NCBI GenBank assembly: GCA_019310665.1
Contig: JAFDDW010000102.1
Coordinates: 1-7,071, forward strand
Length of the DNA stretch: 7,071 nucleotides
From: Deltaproteobacteria bacterium
GTDB taxonomy: Bacteria; Desulfobacterota; Desulfobacteria; Desulfobacterales; JAFDCJ01
Direction: 5' to 3'
The notes beneath the pieces are model-generated. The model was not told the DNA's origin and searched no databases. It saw only the letters and a program-made list of their open reading frames with translations. Positions 5,942 through 7,071 of the stretch are shown here, piece by piece; position 1 is the first letter of the stretch; each line of letters opens with the position of its first letter. Position numbers and translations under genes: made by a program.

Positions 5942-6706
5942 ATGCGCCTGGAAGACAAAGTCGCCCTGATTACCGGAGGAGCTGCAGGGATCGGAAAGGC
6001 CACTGCCGTCAGGTTCGCAGAAGAAGGAGCGTTGGTGGTCATCTGCGATGTGGACACAAAGAGCGGCGAAAAAACACTCAAGGAATTAGGCCCGGATGCT
6101 GCGTTTTATCGGGTGGACGTCACCGACCGCACGTCGGTGGACAGCTGGGTCAAAAGTGTTTTGGGAAAATACGGGCGAATCGACGTTCTGGTTAACAATG
6201 CCGGCATTGTGCGTGACAGCCTGCTGGTCAAAATGAAAGATGGTGAACTCATCCGGCAGATGCCGGAGGACGATTTTGATCTGGTGGTAGCGATCAATCT
6301 CAAGGGTGTGTTCAACTGCACCCAGGCGGTGGTGCCGGCTATGATCCGGCAGGGCGGCGGCGTGATTTTGAATGCGACTTCCATCGTCGGTATCGACGGC
6401 AATATCGGGCAAACCAATTATATCGCCACCAAGGCCGGGGTGATCGGTATGACCAAAGCATGGGCCCGGGAGCTGGGTCGCCATAACATTCGTGTCAACG
6501 CGGTGGCCCCCGGGTTTACGGCCACTGAAATATTAACGTCCATGCCGGACAATGTCCTGGAGGGTATGAAGGCGCGTACCCCGCTGGGGCGCCTGGGCCA
6601 GCCGGAGGACATTGCCAACGCCTATCTCTTTTTGGCTTCCGATGAGGCCAGTTTTATTTCAGCGGATGTTTTGCGGGTGGACGGGGGCATCGTTATTGGG
6701 ACCTGA
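5942..6706 (+). CDS. Short-chain dehydrogenase/reductase, FabG-like
   Basis: A 254-residue classical SDR with a Rossmann fold, likely a cytoplasmic tetramer. The cofactor loop TGGAAGIG is at 11-18. Asp36 at the end of the second strand (VVICDVD) favours NAD(H) over NADP(H). DVTD is at 59-62 and NNAG at 85-88. The catalytic tetrad is Asn119, Ser147, Tyr160 and Lys164 (YIATK), with PG at 190-191 and a C-terminal VDGG. It resembles 3-oxoacyl-ACP reductase (FabG) and 3-hydroxyacyl-CoA dehydrogenase relatives. Compared from memory with E. coli FabG, about nine extra residues (101-109, GELIRQMPE) follow the RDSLLVKMKD segment. An isolated, NAD-type FabG-like gene outside a fatty-acid cluster more often serves catabolism than lipid synthesis, so oxidation of a hydroxyacyl or alcohol intermediate is the likelier role; this is inference. 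It has its own strong ribosome-binding site and a 286-base spacer before it. Confidence 0.92.
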   Translation: MRLEDKVALITGGAAGIGKATAVRFAEEGALVVICDVDTKSGEKTLKELGPDAAFYRVDVTDRTSVDSWVKSVLGKYGRIDVLVNNAGIVRDSLLVKMKDGELIRQMPEDDFDLVVAINLKGVFNCTQAVVPAMIRQGGGVILNATSIVGIDGNIGQTNYIATKAGVIGMTKAWARELGRHNIRVNAVAPGFTATEILTSMPDNVLEGMKARTPLGRLGQPEDIANAYLFLASDEASFISADVLRVDGGIVIGT

Positions 6707-6781
6707 TATTTACATGGACTGTGTCCCTAAAGATTAAACTCTCACGGGGGACATCTAAGTTCAGTTAAATATTTCAAGCCG

Positions 6782-6832
6782 TTCGACAGGCTCACGGTCC
6801 TGAGCGAAGTCGAAGGACTCACCACCCTGAGC
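6782..6832. repeat. Nested stem-loop repeat, two partial copies
   Basis: TTCGAC (6782-6787) pairs with GTCGAA (6809-6814), and within it GCTCA (6790-6794) pairs with TGAGC (6801-6805), giving a two-tier hairpin. A second, decayed copy follows at once, with CTCA (6818-6821) facing TGAG (6828-6831). From memory, the motif with GTTCGACAGGCTCA and CCCTGAGC is a common dispersed intergenic repeat of environmental bacteria. Its function is not known to me. Confidence 0.7.
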
Positions 6833-6926
6833 CCGGTTGAAGGGCAATATCTCAAATAACAATTTTCAATGATCAAAACAATTGACATGCGACAAAGTAG
6901 GTAGACCGATGATCACTCAAAAGGAG

Positions 6927-6989
6927 TTTGGAATTTCGAATTTCGGTCATTGCAATTTATTTGTAATTTGAGTTTTGTCATTTGGAATT
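6927..6989 (+). repeat. A/T-rich heptamer array before the last gene start
   Basis: Three phased units (TTTGGAA, TTTCGAA, TTTCGGT; 6927-6947) are followed after 14 bases of diverged sequence by four phased units at 6962-6989 that all begin TG and end TT, for example TGTAATT and TGGAATT. The 10-mer TTTGGAATTT occurs at both ends (6927-6936, 6981-6990). The unit length again is seven although the sequence differs from the other arrays. Confidence 0.68.
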
Positions 6990-7049
6990 TTAGTAATAGG
7001 GTAGGCCAGTGTGCCCACCAGAAACACTGAGAGAATAGGAAAGTACTAT

Positions 7050-7071
7050 ATGTTAAAACCCGGCAAAACAT
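7050..7071 (+). CDS. Probable start of a further gene, cut by the window end
   Basis: An ATG at 7050 is preceded by AGGA (7037-7040) at nine bases and opens a frame reading MLKPGKT before the window ends. Seven codons are too few to name a family. It shares the direction of all other genes in the window. The long repeat-filled spacer before it suggests it may be transcribed separately. Confidence 0.45.

Larger units (their letters stand above)
6707..7049. other. 343-base spacer after the SDR gene with three kinds of repeat
   Basis: No gene is supported here. The spacer has a small dyad TGTCCC/GGGACA (6722-6727 with 6748-6753), a nested stem-loop repeat at 6782-6832, and an A/T-rich heptamer zone at 6927-6989. 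A TTGACA at 6882-6887 resembles a -35 box but has no good -10 at the right distance. A frame that stays open through the heptamer zone gives only low-complexity peptide. Confidence 0.65.

Noticed and set aside
5899..6195. A 98-codon frame overlapping the SDR start
   Set aside because: It is a shifted reading of the SDR gene with an arginine-rich, domainless product; the SDR frame has all catalytic residues.
6882..6913. Sigma-70 promoter from TTGACA at 6882
   Set aside because: No TATAAT-like hexamer is found 16-18 bases downstream; the candidates there (for example ACCGAT) match poorly.
6869..6915. Two ATGATCA copies 40 bases apart as a paired operator, or an 11-codon ORF starting at 6869
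   Set aside because: A 7-base match twice in A/T-rich DNA is weak, and the short ORF has no ribosome-binding site or recognisable product.

Overview
The window carries an almost complete ABC importer of the branched-chain amino acid (Liv/HAAT) family, all on the + strand. Two metabolic enzyme genes and the first codons of a further gene follow it. From left to right it holds the C-terminal part of a periplasmic substrate-binding protein (1-549), livG ATPase (623-1399), livF ATPase (1392-2099), livH permease (2423-3415), livM permease (3504-4604), an alpha/beta-hydrolase (4798-5655), a FabG-like short-chain dehydrogenase/reductase (5942-6706), and a likely new start codon at 7050 that runs off the window. 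No RNA gene, insertion sequence, CRISPR array or phage gene was seen.

The source is probably a Gram-negative anaerobe of the Desulfobacterota (Desulfobacterales-like). This is inferred from the gene style, the middling base composition and the many short degenerate repeats in the spacers, which resemble what I remember from such genomes. It is not proven by any marker gene here.

Functionally, the binding protein would capture a small ligand in the periplasm. LivH and LivM form the membrane channel and LivG and LivF power it. The ligand need not be leucine, because this family also imports amides, urea, short organic acids and aromatic acids. The co-directional hydrolase and SDR could process the imported compound (hydrolysis of an ester, lactone or C-C bond, then NAD-dependent oxidoreduction), but their separation by long spacers makes a single transcript uncertain.

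The coding regions look ordinary and intact: all ATPase, permease, hydrolase and SDR motifs are present. The spacers are the unusual part. Those after livF, after livH and after the SDR gene contain arrays of degenerate 7-bp units with different consensus sequences. The spacer before livG has a 9-bp tandem repeat. The spacer before the SDR gene has a REPIN-like pair of inverted 24-bp repeats, and the last spacer also has a nested stem-loop repeat. No new multi-gene system is evident; the repeat architecture is the most distinctive signal.
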